NCBI GenBank assembly: GCA_012295275.1
Contig: CM022679.1
Span: 11,555,669 to 11,619,668 of the forward strand
Direction of reading: 5' to 3'
DNA: 64,000 nt
Source: Chrysomallon squamiferum
Lineage: Eukaryota > Mollusca > Gastropoda > Neomphalida > Peltospiridae
Position numbers and translations under genes: made by a program. This document shows, piece by piece, positions 1 through 14,100 of this stretch. The notes under the pieces were generated by a model. The model had not been told where the DNA came from and did no database searches. It was given only the letters and a program-made list of their open reading frames with translations. Numbering within the stretch: position 1 is the stretch's first letter; every line of letters begins with the position of its first letter.

Positions 1-264
1 TAGATACAAGAGAAGAAAAAAATCTTTGTCAAAAATCTTTTTGAAAAGAATGGATCATTAGTTGAAATATCAGGTTTTATCAAATTTACATTTATCAGTT
101 TTTCTTGGATATAATTATGTTTGGCACCTTTTTAATAATATTTCTAAAATTTTATATAGTTTTGTTAATATGTGTCGATTTTCAAATAATGATCCAGTCA
201 AATGTCAGTCATACATACTTGTATGACACACACATATAATATATAAATATCAGCAAGCTTTTAC

Positions 265-1018
265 CTGTTGATAACACATTTGACGGCAGATTATATTTAG
301 AAACAATTTTGTTGACAATATTCTGCATCAGTTGTCCCTTCCTAAATTTTGTATATTCATGCAGTGCAGATTCGTTATGATCCACCGAAACAACAAACTT
401 ATTACATCTTTCATGGAATCTTAATGTTTCATCACTTAATTCCGGATTAATATCATCAGATGCTTCACCAAACGCAATCTCAGTGAATCCTTCAAAAAAG
501 GCTCGAGCACTGTTTTGAGTCCTCTGTTTACTTGATACAAGGAATCGAAAATCATCTATATTCTCACCCACAAACAGTGACTTAAATCGATTAGCAATTC
601 TTTGTCCGAGATGAAATTGTTCATCTTCTCCAATATCTATTAAAGTTTTATCATTGTTAACGGGGAAACGATTATCCCAGTTTTTAAGTTGCTTAAACCG
701 TTCATCCATTAAATGATTTTTAATAGCTTTATGTATCTCCAGTATCTTATGGACAGTATTTAATCCTGGAAATCGTGCTCCATGTCTTATTAATGCACTT
801 ACGTGCGCTGCTTGACATAACATTTTCTTTTCAGTTTCACTTGACTCACTGTCAATCGACTCGATGCTGTTGAATTCATTTTCAACACCAATATCTTCGG
901 GATTACCGTCTACCTTATAAAGTGTTTTCGTTGCAAAATTACCGTATGCATAAAAAGAATAAGATGAAACAGAAACTGCTATAAAGAATCTAAACACCAG
1001 AGAGCATCTACTCAACAT
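265..1018 (-). CDS. MINPP1: Multiple inositol polyphosphate phosphatase 1-like, first coding exon
   Basis: This is the N-terminal 251 residues plus one base of a histidine acid phosphatase that removes phosphates from InsP6 and other inositol polyphosphates, usually in the ER lumen or outside the cell. The ATG at 1018-1016 opens a hydrophobic leader (about residues 5-25) that looks like a signal peptide. A Cys then precedes the catalytic motif RHGARFP at residues 78-84 (family RHGxRxP), followed by a typical helical segment with KQRTQNSARAFFEGF. The reading frame runs on to 209, but a good donor (CAACAG|GTAAAA) ends the exon at 265 in phase 1. The downstream exons with the catalytic C-terminal His motif are outside the window. 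It is transcribed away from PAPSS. MINPP1 is preferred over other histidine phosphatases because of the signal peptide and this motif context. Confidence 0.85.
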
Positions 1019-1574
1019 GTTCGTTGTTTAATACAACTTCTATTCTCTATTTCGGCACACGACCCATGCCTCATCCACTTATTCATTTATATTATTTTCC
1101 TTTCTTGAAAAGGAGCACCAGTTATTGTTGAATTTGTTTTCGTTTTATTTTTATTTTTATTTTTTTAAATAAAACAATACTATGCCAATATAGTATAAAA
1201 CTTAAAATGCATTTTTGGAATTTAATTGTTTATCACGACTGAATTTTTTGAAAATAAGGATGAAGGAATAAACAGGAAGAGAAACATGTTGTTCTTCTCT
1301 TCTGGAAATATGCAACCAACTGCATATCATGATATTGCATTCGCATTGAACTCAGGACTTACATTTGAAAATAAACTGTTAATTATTTTCCATAATACAT
1401 TCTTTAATTTCTGTCATGTGCATCGTATTGTTAATAATATGAATTCATTTTATTTAATTATTTTTTTTTTTTGTTTGTTTTTGTTTTCGTTTTTATATAC
1501 TGCAGTTTACAACCGGCGTTTAGACCAGTCCAAATTCTGAAAGTAACTTTTGTAAGCTGAGTTGTATCTTCGAA
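1019..1574. promoter_or_regulatory. Putative shared 5' region between MINPP1-like gene and a divergent exon
   Basis: This 0.55 kb gap separates the MINPP1-like start codon from a plus-strand ATG exon at 1575. A bidirectional promoter is inferred from position only. I see no clear TATA box or initiator that would settle it. The stretch holds short poly-T and A/T runs and a few CpG sites near 1514-1516. Confidence 0.3.
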
Positions 1575-1679
1575 ATGTTAAACAGACAACCAGTCTATGA
1601 AACGATAAGGATTTCTGCTTCGGGAAAACAACCAAAATTCTCTGAGATGAATGATGAACAGAAGAAAATATCAGCACAT
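1575..1679 (+). CDS. Candidate alternative first coding exon, possibly of PAPSS
   Basis: An ATG opens a 35-codon frame (MLNRQPVYETIRISASG...) that ends exactly in phase 0 at a consensus donor (CAT|GTAAGA). An in-frame TAG lies upstream at 1521-1523. Phase 0 is what the PAPSS exon at 13576 needs, so this could be an alternative PAPSS N-terminus spliced over about 12 kb. The residues match no family I know. It may equally belong to a lost or noncoding transcript, or be chance. Confidence 0.3.
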
Positions 1680-1863
1680 GTAAGAAATGGAATTTTTTTT
1701 TTGTCACTTACAATTATTTCCTTAAATATGGATGAACTAATCAATAATCATTATAATGTGTAATATTGATAAGGTTTCCACAAATCAAATCAAATCATGT
1801 TCATCAGTATGATTGCAATTGAAATGAGCAAGCTACTCACCTCTTGAAAATTTATCTAGGCTA

Positions 1864-1866
<3 letters not shown>

Positions 1867-1909
<43 letters not shown>
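1867..1909. repeat. (ATT)n microsatellite
   Basis: About 14 tandem ATT units were read directly. Confidence 0.95.
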
Positions 1910-2319
1910 TTTTATTCAAATTTTTAAGTCATTATTTCATCAGTTCCATACTATAAGAAATATGTCAGTAGCCTGAATGGTTACCCTGTAGAAACACTAC
2001 TGACTAAGTGACTACACATTTTAATGAAATAGGCTGTAAATTTGTAACATGCAATACATGTGACAGTCATGTTTTTAAATATGCAGCACATATATACATC
2101 TTGTACATGACAACTGCCATCTGTTTGTTAAAGTATCAAATGTTTTGTATAAAAATTAAAATTAAAAAATAGAAAAAGAAGAAGAAGAAAAGTAGCATTT
2201 ATATTTTAAATAACAAGTGAATTTAATCTTTCCTTTAACCTTGACTATTCCTGAAAGATAAATTGTACAAATGTGTTATTTTATACTTAAATATATATAT
2301 AAAAGTTTGAAATAACACA

Positions 2320-2324
<5 letters not shown>

Positions 2325-2363
<39 letters not shown>
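2325..2363. repeat. (TA)n microsatellite
   Basis: About 19 uninterrupted TA units. An apparent minus-strand ORF over it is only the translated repeat. Confidence 0.95.
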
Positions 2364-2365
<2 letters not shown>

Positions 2366-3588
2366 CAGCAGTGGAAAAATCTTCATATGAAATGTGTGTG
2401 TGTATGTATGTGTAAAACTGAAAAAGATTCATTTCAGTTATTGTGAGATTTTTATTTTTTTTATTTTTTATCCCTATCACTATCTTTTAACAACACCCAA
2501 TTGGACAGAAAACACCAGAAATGGCCCTTATGTATCCATCAGAACTGAAAAGGCCTTGAATTTTGTTTTGAAAGCAAAATTCATTTCAGAAAACTAGAGT
2601 TAAACTTACATTAATATTTATTACTATTATTATTATTTTTAGATGTTATTATAAAATATAGTGTGACTGAAACATTATTGCAGTAACAAATCTGAATTAT
2701 ATTTTGTCACAAACTTCACTAATAAGAAATCAAAAAGATGATAATTTTATGTCAGTGATAAAATGAATGCATATAATCAGAGCATTTGTAGGCCAAAGGT
2801 GCATAACTTCAATCTTGAAATTCACCTAAAAGTTCTTAAATAACGGGCCTTAGTAGCTTGAGCTTCGGTTTGCCACTAAAGAAAAAAGTTTAAATCAGTT
2901 AAAACTGAATTTACTCAAACTAATCTTAGATACAATATTTTTACTTTTAGCCTTGAAATGGGTATTAAATTGCTGAAGACACTGAAGTATTATGTCTATG
3001 GGGTTGTTGATGTGTGTCTGCAACAACGTTAATGCTAAGGTATTATGACAGTAAAACATTCCAAGACGTTTAGAATGAAATAAATTAACAATGACTAGCC
3101 TGGTTTTGTTTTTTTATTTAATTTTTATTTGTCTAATATGTTTATTCGTTTAATTACAGTATTTCACTTTGATTACTGGCTAGGACAAGAACAAAACTAT
3201 ATTCTCCCATTAATTCATTTCAAAGTTTCATTATGGTAATTTGAAACAAAACATTTTAACACCAAGTACATAATTCATCTGTTAAATAATTCAAACATTT
3301 TAGGCATGGCAAGTAGTTTCTCCAGAATAAATTAATGTCACTAGAAATGTATCTACAGTGTTGTTTTCATTTACATATATTGATTGATGAAACAAAATGC
3401 AAATAAAAACACATATTTACTTTATTCTCTACAGGATAAACTTGCATTGGTTTTGTTTTGAATGTTTCTTTTGTTATGCTTTGAGTATTGTTATATGTAT
3501 TGTGTTTTGTATTTGTAGTCAAGTTTTCATCTCCTCATAGGCCTCAACTTGTCCTGTTTTCTATTTACTCTATCTTTATTTACTTTTT

Positions 3589-3590
<2 letters not shown>

Positions 3591-3621
<31 letters not shown>
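3591..3621. repeat. Poly-T tract (31 T)
   Basis: A homopolymer run followed by TGTTTCC. It may be the poly-A tail of a minus-strand retroposed copy, but no adjacent element was recognised. Confidence 0.9.
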
Positions 3622-3622
<1 letters not shown>

Positions 3623-5202
3623 TTTCCTCATTTCCTAACAAATTGCTAGAGGAAAAAAAAGTATAGTTGCCAGAAGTAAATATTTGACACTTCCTTGTTC
3701 ATTTGTTCAACAAAATACATTTATAACATTTCCCCAGAAAATATAGTAATTTTATTAACTCTAAGATATTAATTAAATTATATTATAAATAACTTATCAC
3801 TTTACCAAAAGAGGATTATTTCCCTTCCACAATTGAAAATTATTTTAAAATTAAATTTCAGTTTAATAAAGATTAAACCATTTTATAATTATTGTTATTG
3901 TTGTTGTTGTTATTGTTGTTATCATCATCATCATTTTGAATGATAATTATTAAAAAAAAAAAAAAAAAACACTAAAAGAAACCTACCATTATTCTATTTT
4001 CAGAATTGTATTAATTATTATTGGTAAAATGTTTTAATAATGAAGTTTAGTAATTAGGACTCTTAAAATAATGGATTATTTGTATTTGCCTGCAGAGAAA
4101 GAAAAATATTCATGTTACTGCACTAGTCAACTGGAATCAAGTATATAATTATGAGAACAATTTTAATTTATTTATTTATATTATTATTGTTTTGTATTTA
4201 TTTATTTATTTTTATTATTTATTTATTTATTTATTATTTTTTTGTTTTTGTTTTTGTTTATAAGATCATAATAAGAACCTAAAATTCTCATAACATCTTT
4301 ATCTTAACAGTTATAGGAATCAAATGTGTGAAAAAGAAAGAAGAAATACTCAAAGCTAGTATTATCAATAAGGCATCATTTATAATCATAGAAAAGCACA
4401 ATACTATCTGGTATACCAGTAAAAAATCATTGAACAGTTCATAGAAAGTGGTATTGATCCTGGTTTACCGGTAAGTATTATTATTATACAAAAACTATAA
4501 TTTATTATAAATGATTTTATAAAGTGCAGCTACAAAACAAACAAAGCAGCATTATGTATGTACCATACATATGTGTAAAAAACACATTTCATTTTGTTAT
4601 TCAAATTGTCATGTTCGGTCAACTGAGTATCCTCACGATCTGAACACACTTTGTTCAGACTGTCACGACTGGTTTATAAAATAATTGTTGTTGTGTTTCC
4701 TTAGTCAAGCCAAACAGTGAGATCACTGATCATTAAGATGAGAACATAATCATCAACCGTTAGATATTTATGGGTGTAGTGTCTAGAGAATTGTCATGAT
4801 AACTGAACATTATTATTCAAGCAGTACTACTATAAAACATTTAATTTTTTACTTCTGTGTTTCACTCTCTCCTATGCTGAGTAAATTATTAAATTATTGA
4901 TTACATTTACCTTGATATTTGTTATTTAAGCATTGAAGTTAACAGATGGCAGAGTTTTACAAATTGATTTTTGTTATTATTAATAAAAAAATAAAAAAGA
5001 CAACACTAGCCCTAAACTTAAGGAATTTAAGGCATTTTTATTGTGCTTTTTACCACAGACAAACAACCCTTCTAATAACTGAAGTTATTTCTTAATGTTC
5101 AGTATTACTAAATAAATGTATTAACTTAAAAAACCATTTGAAAATGCTTTGGATTTCTGAAAGATGAAATTTAAGATATTTTAATTCCATTGTTATGAAT
5201 AT

Positions 5203-5204
<2 letters not shown>

Positions 5205-5260
<56 letters not shown>
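5205..5260. repeat. (GT)28 microsatellite
   Basis: A perfect dinucleotide run, preceded by ATAC and followed by TTGTGT. Confidence 0.95.
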
Positions 5261-5263
<3 letters not shown>

Positions 5264-8200
5264 TGTCCAGATAAATATTTTTTGAGATTTGCTGATCTGT
5301 TTCAAATTTTAGATATATTAGTCCAGTTCCAGTATAAAGCAAATATTGCTTGACTGGTTAGTGCATATTTGAATTTATTATATAGATATCTTTTGTTTGC
5401 CACTTGTAGTCATTAATTATTAATATTATTATGAAGAACATCAATAATTGTAATTGCAAAAATACACACTTTTATCTCATTAAGATTTTGGGTTCTTTGA
5501 AAAGTTCTATCTGTCACTTATATATCACAAACTACCTGTTTGTTTTCACCTTATTTGTATTTGATTATGTTTTTAAAGACAGCTGTATTTTCTTATTAAT
5601 TTAATTAAATCTGTTCTATATCATAAATAAATATATCCTGAAAGTTTAAAAAATAAATAAAAATGTATTGCTGTGTTAGGAGTGACAATATTAAAATAAC
5701 AACAGCTGTTGTGTTAGATTTTTTATTGTAACATGCAGTGTGAAAGTAATCTGATTATACTAGATTTTAGAAATGTTCTGCGATATTCAAAAAACATTCT
5801 GGCATTTTCTAGGGAAATAAATGTAACACTGGTGTTATCTATTAAGCTTATGGTCACTGCAGTTAATTTAGGCATTGACATTAGTTTATTACAATTTAGT
5901 TTGAAGATATTTACCAATAGTTAGGCAGGGTTGAGTATCATCAAAGCAGTTGATTAATCCAAAAAATGTGTTACCTAGTTATATATCCTAGTTATATATC
6001 AGTTATTACTTATGCACTAACACATCATTGTTATTATACTTCTTATACTTTTTTCTTATTTCTTTCTCACATGCACACAAGTATAAGAAATAGATAACAT
6101 TTTTGCCAAGGTATTCTATTATGTTGTTTTCAGAATTTATATATATACATATTAATTTGTAAAACAACATAATTAAATATCTTGGTACGAGTGATCAATT
6201 TTATTAAGCTCTGCAAACAATTCTAACAAGTATTACATCATATATTTTATTTTACATAAAGCATTCAAACTCTTAAGTTATAAATTTATATACTAAATGC
6301 CTTCTGAATCAATTTTTACCGTAGCCATCTGTATAGGTAAAATGAGTGTTTATGCTCTACAAAGAGGCCGTTGCTACCATACTGATGTATTGATTAAAAA
6401 AAAAATTACTGTCACCAGTCCAGAAATTATATCTGGCATTATTGATTGTCTGGCCATTTATTTATTCTTTTATTTTTTTTATTTTAATTTTTTAAACTTT
6501 AAAATGTAAAACTAGTTAATCATCTCTAACAGATGTGTGTATATGTGTATGATGAATTATGCATTTCACTAGATTTTAAATTGAATCAATACAAAATTAC
6601 ACCATCTGAGCTTTAAAATGAGATCTCTTGACATTTTTTTATATATATATAAAACAGGTGATATTAGGTAAATATGGAATTCAATTTTTCATTATTGTTT
6701 TTCTTTTATATTGATTTTATATTTATGTACATATCATTAATTTAGAAATGTCTGTATTAATCATTTTATAATTGTTACACTACACATTCTTTATGGCCAT
6801 ATACAAAAGTCTGTACTTCTAATGCTTTTTCCCCTATTCTCATTTCTTCCTCATATCCACAAACCATTTTTATTGAAATATGTATCTAACATTTAAAAAA
6901 CATTATATATAATATATATTTATATATTTATATATTTTTTTCTGGGTATTTCTTAAATCATTTCAAATTACATTTTTTTAAATAAAAATTTTGTTTCTTT
7001 ATCTTCACAACCACACACACACACAGATATGCATGTACATAACTATTGTTTATTTATTTTGTAATGGTAAAGACTTATATAAATAAATAAATAATTAAAT
7101 AAATAATGAAGAAAACAGAAAAAGGAAAAAATGTGTATTCCATTAGCATAGAGTTTATAACTATCCCATAAGTAATATATTAGATTTTAATGGACAGATT
7201 GTTGAAATAAGTAATAATGATAAATACTTGAGGAAATAGTTTATAAGAAATTAATTATTTCACTTCAGAACTCATAATGAATTTTTAATAAAAATAGAGA
7301 GGTGATACAATGTTCATAGGAAAGAACAGAATGTACTCTTAAACTGTCATTAAATATTTTATATGATTCTTTATATAAGGATAGGATTAGTGAATTCATT
7401 TGAAGTTTATAGTAACACATATTAGCTAAACATTTTCATTTTAATAGTTTTTGACAATCTTTTGAGGAGTTATTAAATACATTTTAGTTAATTCATTTGT
7501 TTATTACCTGGTTTATATTTTTTACTGTGCACACAGCATTACAACATAATTCATATACTTCTGAATATGACAGCTTTATAAAAGTTGTGAAAAATTGCCT
7601 TGTAATTTCTTCATAAAATTTATCACTAGTTCTAACATAAAGTTTTATATTTCATCTGAGATATTCCAGCTGACCTTTGAGAAAATATGAGGCTTTGGTA
7701 ACATTTCCAGAATATTTGACCATGTGTCCATCACTCTTTTTAAACATATGCTGGTGGGTTTTTTTGGTGGGTTGATTTTTTTAGTTGTTTTTTTCAAAAT
7801 TGTTATTTTACATTGTATAAATATTGGGTAAAACTGATATTGTTAATATGGCTTTGTTTTTTTTTAATTATTTTATTTTAATTATTTATTATTATTATTA
7901 TTATTCATTTATTTTCTTTATTTCTTTTCTTCATTCTTTTTTTTCTGGAACATATAGTTAGAAATGTTGCTAATTTTTTTAAACAATAGTGTGAACTTCA
8001 CTTTGAGGCTTTTATACATTCTTAATTGTTTCTACAGTTCAGAGCCATTGGATTTTCATTGCATATATGTTGGTTTCAAATGGACTTTTTTCTTTGTCTT
8101 GATTAACATTTCTTTGATTAGTTGAAACATTCCTGAAGTGTAATGTGTAGCATTTTATTCTCCAGGTGGAACAACAAAAAAACATTTATTTCCACAAATA

Positions 8201-10130
8201 TATTTAACAATAACTGATATTGCTTCTTCAATATAAATACAAGTTAAAGTACAATATAAATTGATTTCTTTTTCTTTTATTTTTAACTCAATATTTGAGC
8301 TGAAACATTGAGTAGTTTTTTGTCTTAATAATTAACTAACACTTATCCATATCAAACTCAAATTCTTAATAAATAAGTAATAATATATATATTTGGCTTC
8401 TGGTTGTCAGAAATATTAAAATGTTTTTGCCATGCACTAATTTAATTTTTGTATTTATCTGTGGTAAAAGAGACAAATAGTTAAATTTAAAAAAAAAAGA
8501 AAAAAAAAAGAGGAAAAATAGTTCTATCCTATACTTTTTTTTAGATCACATAAAAAACTAAATTAGAATATGTAAGTACTTCAGTTGCATATTAATGTAA
8601 AGTTATACCAGTAGTTCAATTGACAGAAAAATCCATCATTTAGTGTAAGGTAATTTCATGACAACAGCTTCATTTCTGAAACACATTACAAATTTTACCA
8701 CTGATGCAAGATCCATGTCAACCGCACAGTTTTTAATGTCACAGGCAGACATTATCAGACAGGTTTTAATGTGAATGAAATCAGAGTGAAAAATTGATTA
8801 ATCACAGACTGACCCTTAACAAATAATCTTGTGCCTTGCCTTGCATATGAAAGAAGTAATTTTCTGCAAAAGAAAATGCTGCCAGGGCATTGGTGGAAAA
8901 TGTTCAGGAGTTATTATACATGTGATGTGTGACATATTGAAATTTCTAATGGTATGGGCAAAGCCTCAGATGTGTTGGCTAATAAGGAAGTACTGTGATT
9001 TACAATTTATTTAAAAATTATTGTTGTTCTGTTGTTATTGTCATCCTCAATGGCTTCCCAGTCTTACCAGTACTACATAATGCAGGTAACTTTTACAAAC
9101 TTTATAAATTTTTAATTCTTTTTTTAATTTGCTAGTTTTGTTAATTTTTTTGATAACATATGTTTTGCATTTATTATGTTTTTAATCACATCTTTCTTTA
9201 TTCTGTTTTATTTGTATTTTTTTAATTTACAGGTGTTTTGCATTTGTTGTTACATTGTTGACTTTTTGTTCTTTTTTTGTGTTTTATTTATATCCTTTTC
9301 TTTTTTTTGTTAAATGTTTTTTATTTCCTATTTTTACAGTTAAATATTGTTCAGCATAAAAGTGTCCTAAATTATCTTTTAACTTTAAGTATAAAATAAA
9401 TAAATAAATACACTGTATAAAATTAAAATAAAATGAATTAATGAATTATTTTAATAAATATTGTACCTTTTAAAATTAATTGTTACATCTTAATGATATT
9501 TAGACAATGTTTTTTTTTTTTTAGTTTTTTTTTTCTGAAGATTTGTAATTCAAATTTAGTAATAATTTTATTATTTATATATATTTATAATAAGCAGGTT
9601 TTTCATTTCTAACAACATAAATTTAAAAACCTTTTAATAATTCATTTAAAAAGAATAATGATGATGATGAGTAAGATGAAAGCTCTTGTGTTTCTATATA
9701 TTTATTTTATCATAATTATTTTAAGTAAAGAACATAAAATATTTAGTTTGTGTCTTGTTTTAATTGACCAAGTTAAAAATGTATATTTGTATAAAACATA
9801 AAATTAATGTGATGGTAATGCAAACAAATATGTAACACATTGTTTTATATTGATAATTGAGTTTAAATAAAAATTTACAATGACATTACAAAGAAAAAGT
9901 AAAAAGAAGTACATTATAATTATAGTGTCAAAATACTGTCATATATCTGCTTGAGCTCTGAGTGAAAAAAACAAAAAAACTTTCAACAGTAACTGATGAC
10001 ATAATTCAATAAAATAATAAGGTGAGATAATCGATAACTGTATTTATTTAAATTTTATTTTATATGTAATTTTGACTGAAATTAGCAGTGTGATAGTCCA
10101 GATATATTTTATAACTACATGTAGCAAAAT

Positions 10131-10150
10131 CTCTCTTTCTCTCTCTCTCT

Positions 10151-10198
<48 letters not shown>
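10131..10198. repeat. Compound (CT)n(CA)n microsatellite
   Basis: About 20 bases of CT-rich repeat run into 22 CA units, about 0.55 kb upstream of the PAPSS start codon. Confidence 0.95.
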
Positions 10199-10200
<2 letters not shown>

Positions 10201-10749
10201 GATAATGCTGCAGATTAAGTTATAACTGAATACAAAACGTTATTTTACATTATATATAATCATGACAGTATTTAATGAAGCTTACCAAAAATAAATGTAT
10301 AAAGAATTAGGTTACTGTATATACTTTTGTCTGTTAACATAACTGTATTAACTTACATGTATTTATATACAGCTGAAACAAAACTATTATATTTAGTTTA
10401 ATCGTGACTGTGTTTAGTGAAGCAGTTAAAACGCAAGATGTCATCAGAATCAGGTTGCTTTGTTTATATAATTAACCTAAACTTAAGAATAAACTACATT
10501 ATTGGAACCCTGCAGGCTTTGTCTAGAAACTCAATATAAGTGTACATATGCCACCTTGATTTTTATTGGCTGTGCTTGGCTGAATAGCAGTGGAAATGTC
10601 AGGCTATGTACAAGCAGTGGTAACTGACAGAGCCACATCACCAGATATTTATCAAACTGCTTCTGTATGTAAACTACAGTTCTGAGCAATTTTCTGACAA
10701 ATTTAAACAACAGTTTTAAAGAAGAAGGGGAAAAAGTTATTTTCCAAAC

Positions 10750-10788
10750 ATGGGAGATTCTTTTAATACCAGACAAGACATAAAAGGG
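10750..10788 (+). CDS. PAPSS: PAPSS exon 1 (candidate start exon)
   Basis: Thirteen codons from ATG ([13 protein letters not shown]) end in phase 0 at GGG|GTGAGT, matching phase 0 of the next exon. An in-frame TAA lies at 10717-10719. Vertebrate PAPSS genes also have a short, poorly conserved first coding exon, so length and place fit. No sequence homology can confirm it. Confidence 0.55.
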
Positions 10789-11036
10789 GTGAGTTTTTGA
10801 TCTGTGTTTTTAATTATGTGTTTGTGACTGGAATTTTTGTTTTTCATTTGAATAACAGTTTAACACTTGAGATGTTTTAGCAGAGATTTCTTGGACTTCA
10901 ATATTCTGTAAAAGAGGTGGATAATAATTTTCAAGTGGCCTGTTTTATGAGTTTTTTGTTAGTGCCATTAGCTGTTTCTACAGTTCACAGTAGTTACAAA
11001 GTCTAGACATTAAAAGGAAAAAATCTTATTAAAATT

Positions 11037-11125
<89 letters not shown>

Positions 11126-14100
11126 GTGTACTTATACTTAAAAAAAATTGTTGTGGAAATCTATTATAATCTTTGGTAATCTGAATATGGATAATTGGCT
11201 GGCATGGTAAATACATGTACTTCAATAAGTACACTGAGAAAGCCAGATCCTTAGACCTGTCTAGTCAAAACCATTTCATCAGTTATAAGTTATAAAATTT
11301 TAGGTCAGTTCACATCAGGATGCCATGAGATGTGACAGTTATGACATTTGTTAAATATTATTTTAAAATAAATTTTGTTATTAATATTACTACAATTCAG
11401 CTTTGGTAAAAAAAAAAAAGACAAAACTTAACAAAAACATCAGCAATTTTTAAAGCATGCCATTTTCTTAATGGTTATAAGAGTGGTATTATCACTATTT
11501 AAATATTTTCACTTTGGAAATCTGTGATTATTTATAAAAATTAAGAAATACTTTTGCATTGACGATGTTGACATATTTTTTATTTATAGAAAACTGATTC
11601 AGCAGTTTAATATTTTTCAGTGTTCTTGAATCTGTGAATATTTTTACATCAGTGTGTACACAGCACGAAAACCATGACCTGGCATAACTTGTAGATAGAT
11701 TTCTCTTTTTTTAATGTCTTGTAAATACATTAGACACCCATAGGAATGCTGGCTATATCAGTAGAAACTTTAAAGTATTTGCTTCACAAATATTTTGATG
11801 TAGCTTTGATAACTTTGTTTAAACATATAAATAAGTAAATGTACATTGTCTAAGCAGTTATTATTAATGGTTTATCTTCAATGACATTTCTTTGTTGTTT
11901 AAAAATATACGGATATGTTTAAAACCAAGAAAAAAAAGAAGAAGGAAAAAAAAATTAATTTCACAATAAGACTGGTACAACTTTGACTTATGAAATTTAC
12001 CTTTTGGTTGTTACTATTTATATATTACACATATATTTTCAAAAAACATGAAATAAATTACTCTGTTATCATCATTTTAAATAATGAAATCTGAGCTGTA
12101 CTGGGATTTTTTCAAACTTATATTTGAAATTTGGTTGGAGATTCTGTTATACATTCATGGAAATAATGAAATACTGACTGGAAACTAACTGAAGAAAATT
12201 CAGTTATTCCTTTTTGCAACTGAAAACTCATTGATAGGTAAAATTACCTAATAACTTAAGTAGTAATCCTCATAATGTCAGTTACTAGCAGTGCTTTACC
12301 ATGAATATTTTTGATTAATATTTGGAAATTACATCCATTTATTTCACCTATTTTTGTTTGCTGTTGTCAAATAAAGTTTATTTACATTTTATTAGAAGTG
12401 GCCATAAATTGTCATTGTTACTAACTACATGACATCTGGTTACTGAATACAATATATAAATTGAGGTTATTATTTGCTTATAATAGATCTCTTGCTAGTC
12501 TAAAACAAAATTAGCTCATTGTATGGCAGATGTGGGTTTTATCTCTTGTTAAAATGGTCTTATTATTTCTAAACTATTTTAGGGGTTAATCATTAAAATC
12601 TGTTGAATATAAATGAACTTAACAGTATTGCTTTAAAGATTTAGACACTAATATCATACAGATAATAGTGTACAGTAGGAAGGAAACATTTGTTTAATGA
12701 CTTAACATTTTCAATGAATAGCAGCTGTTATGTTTAGACATGAATTTGTAATAAATTAACTCCACTCAGCCATTCCTGTTGACAAGAAATAGTTTATGTA
12801 TGTGTTTTATCATAGAGAAAGAAATTAAATATCAAGAAAACCAACTGTGCCTTAGTGGCTGGAATGGGAAATATACTGTTGATCCTGTGACCTAAGAATG
12901 TAAGATCGGTGACATCCTGGTCTCATTTTACTCAGATATAGGTCAAAAGTACACATGAGAGAATCTTTAGGAATGATAGAGTACAACATGAAGGGATCAC
13001 TAAAAATGATGGAATTATTCATTGACACCTTTTGATGTTAGACATCATTAAATGTCTAATAATGTTATCATGACAGCATCAGGAAATTTGTACCTAAACT
13101 TTTTACTTTTATAACTGTGTGTAACCTAGATTTATCATACTAAAAATATGTTCATTATTTTCAGGAAATAATTTTTCATCTATTCTTACACGTGTTTAGT
13201 AAAAATATTTAAATAATATAAATAATAATTTGTTTTAAATTAATGACAGAAATGACTCATTTATTAACTTTATCATAATATTCTTGATTAAACTTGACCA
13301 ACTTGACATTCTTTATAATACAGAGAATCCATGGAAGTTAAATTTGTCATCACATTGACCTGTATTAAAACAAACATTTAATGACATTGGTTTATGTTCA
13401 TTGACGTAATTTTTTTCAATTAAAATGAGCTAATATTCATATCCACTTTCATATACATGCATAATGCTAAATTCATTCAGAAACTACACCTAAAAATATT
13501 AGAAATTATAAAAAAATCAAATTTTTAAAATGTTTTTAGAACATCATTATTTCACATTTTTCTGTTTTATTACAGGCTGTTCAGAAAGCAACTAATGTTG
13601 TTTTCCAGTCAGGACATGTCTCTCGCGACAAACGAGCAAAGACTTTGGGATCACGAGGTGGTTTCCGTGGATGCACAATATGGCTGACTGGGCTTTCAGG
13701 GGCTGGAAAAACAACCATTTCATTTGCTCTTGAAGAATATCTTGTTAGCCAGGGCATTCCTGCTTACAGTCTTGATGGAGACAACATTCGAACTGGTCTG
13801 AATAAAAACCTTGGGTTTGCTCCTGAAGACCGGGAAGAGAATATTCGACGAATCTCTGAAGTGGCTAAGCTGTTTGCTGATGGTGGAATTGTTTGCATCA
13901 CTAGCTTCATCAGTCCTTATGCTAAGGTTGGTAAATTTCTAAATAAAATATATTAATGCTTTAGAAATTCATATGGCTATTTGTTAATATTTAATATCTT
14001 ACTGGAAGAATTAGCCAATATTGTTGCTTTACATACTTTTGCTAATGGGCCATGGGGACAGAACTGTAGCAGAACTATTCAAATTCCAAATTGACTAAAT

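Larger units (their letters stand above)
1680..10749. other. AT-rich noncoding interval between MINPP1 and PAPSS
   Basis: No convincing exon was found on either strand. Short reading frames here have simple-sequence composition and no family motifs. The stretch is mostly poly-A/T, ATT, TTTA, TA and GT tracts. A small perfect inverted repeat (TCTGAACA with TGTTCAGA) lies near 4639-4660. It could be intergenic, or intron 1 if the exon at 1575 belongs to PAPSS. Confidence 0.6.

Noticed and set aside
2235-2480. Minus-strand ORF with alternating Tyr-Ile
   Set aside because: It is the translated TA microsatellite.
4620-4690. Small perfect hairpin (TCTGAACA...TGTTCAGA) as a possible regulatory RNA
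   Set aside because: An 8-base stem with a short loop is expected by chance in 64 kb and has no supporting context.
8829-9014. Plus-strand 61-codon ORF with several Cys residues
   Set aside because: Starts at a TTG, has no splice support or recognised motif, and is isolated in noncoding DNA.
10531-10776. Minus-strand 81-codon ORF
   Set aside because: It overlaps the candidate PAPSS start exon on the other strand and shows no family motif.
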